Both the position numbers and the translations under genes were made by a program. The notes under the pieces are model-generated. The model was not told the origin of the DNA and did not search any database. It saw nothing but the letters and a program-made list of their open reading frames with translations. A DNA stretch of 6,384 nucleotides from Rhodospirillaceae bacterium (GTDB lineage Bacteria > Pseudomonadota > Alphaproteobacteria > MPNO01 > UBA2964). How positions within the stretch are numbered: the first letter of the stretch is position 1; every line of letters begins with the position of its first letter. Positions 6,312 through 6,384 of the stretch are shown here, one piece after another. Where the stretch lies: contig JABJKO010000001.1 of the NCBI GenBank assembly GCA_018660305.1, positions 1 to 6,384 on the forward strand. The letters are read 5' to 3'.

Positions 6312-6384
6312 ATGAAAACAACCATCACCAGAAGAGTGGCTCTCGCGGTCGCGTCCGCGAGTGCCGCAGCCTTTGTTTTTGGCG
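6312..6384 (+). CDS. N-terminus of an exported protein, probably a periplasmic substrate-binding protein (cut by the window end)
   Basis: Only 24 codons are present. They read MKTTITRRVALAVASASAAA followed by FVFG, which is a positively charged start followed by an Ala/Val-rich hydrophobic stretch: a signal peptide. The TRR-V-A-L arrangement resembles a twin-arginine (Tat) signal but is not a full match. The start is supported by GGGAG at 6298-6302, 9 bases upstream. In a catabolic cluster such a gene is often the binding protein of an ABC or TRAP uptake system, but nothing of the mature domain can be seen, so this identity is inference. Confidence 0.6.
   Translation, partial: MKTTITRRVALAVASASAAAFVFG

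Overview
The window looks like a stretch of a GC-rich proteobacterial chromosome, most likely an alphaproteobacterium. The evidence is the high GC content, strong GGAG-type ribosome binding sites, and a palindromic intergenic repeat of a type I associate with alphaproteobacteria. The taxonomic call is an inference. The region is a catabolic (accessory metabolism) cluster. I see no RNA genes, CRISPR arrays, transposases or phage genes.

Layout: a maleylacetate reductase-like gene runs leftward (66-1142). A 125-base divergent intergenic region follows, containing a perfect 12-base palindrome. Then come rightward genes: a small single-domain cupin (1268-1669); a 499-residue fold-type II PLP enzyme of unassigned function (1799-3298); a gap holding a long near-perfect inverted repeat (3345-3427); the two overlapping subunits of a glutaconate/IpdAB-type class I CoA-transferase (3482-4435 and 4428-5195); a luciferase-like (LLM) flavin oxidoreductase (5219-6163); and the first 24 codons of an exported protein (6312 to the window end), plausibly the binding protein of an uptake system.

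How they may work together (inference): the CoA-transferase pair and LLM gene are spaced like one operon, with an 8-base overlap and then 23 bases. Together with the PLP enzyme, the cupin and the reductase they suggest breakdown of an aromatic, cyclic or amino-acid-derived compound through ring-cleavage products and CoA thioesters, possibly fed by a transporter whose first gene begins at the right edge. Each family is recognisable, but no substrate can be named from the sequence, and I do not recognise this combination as a described pathway.
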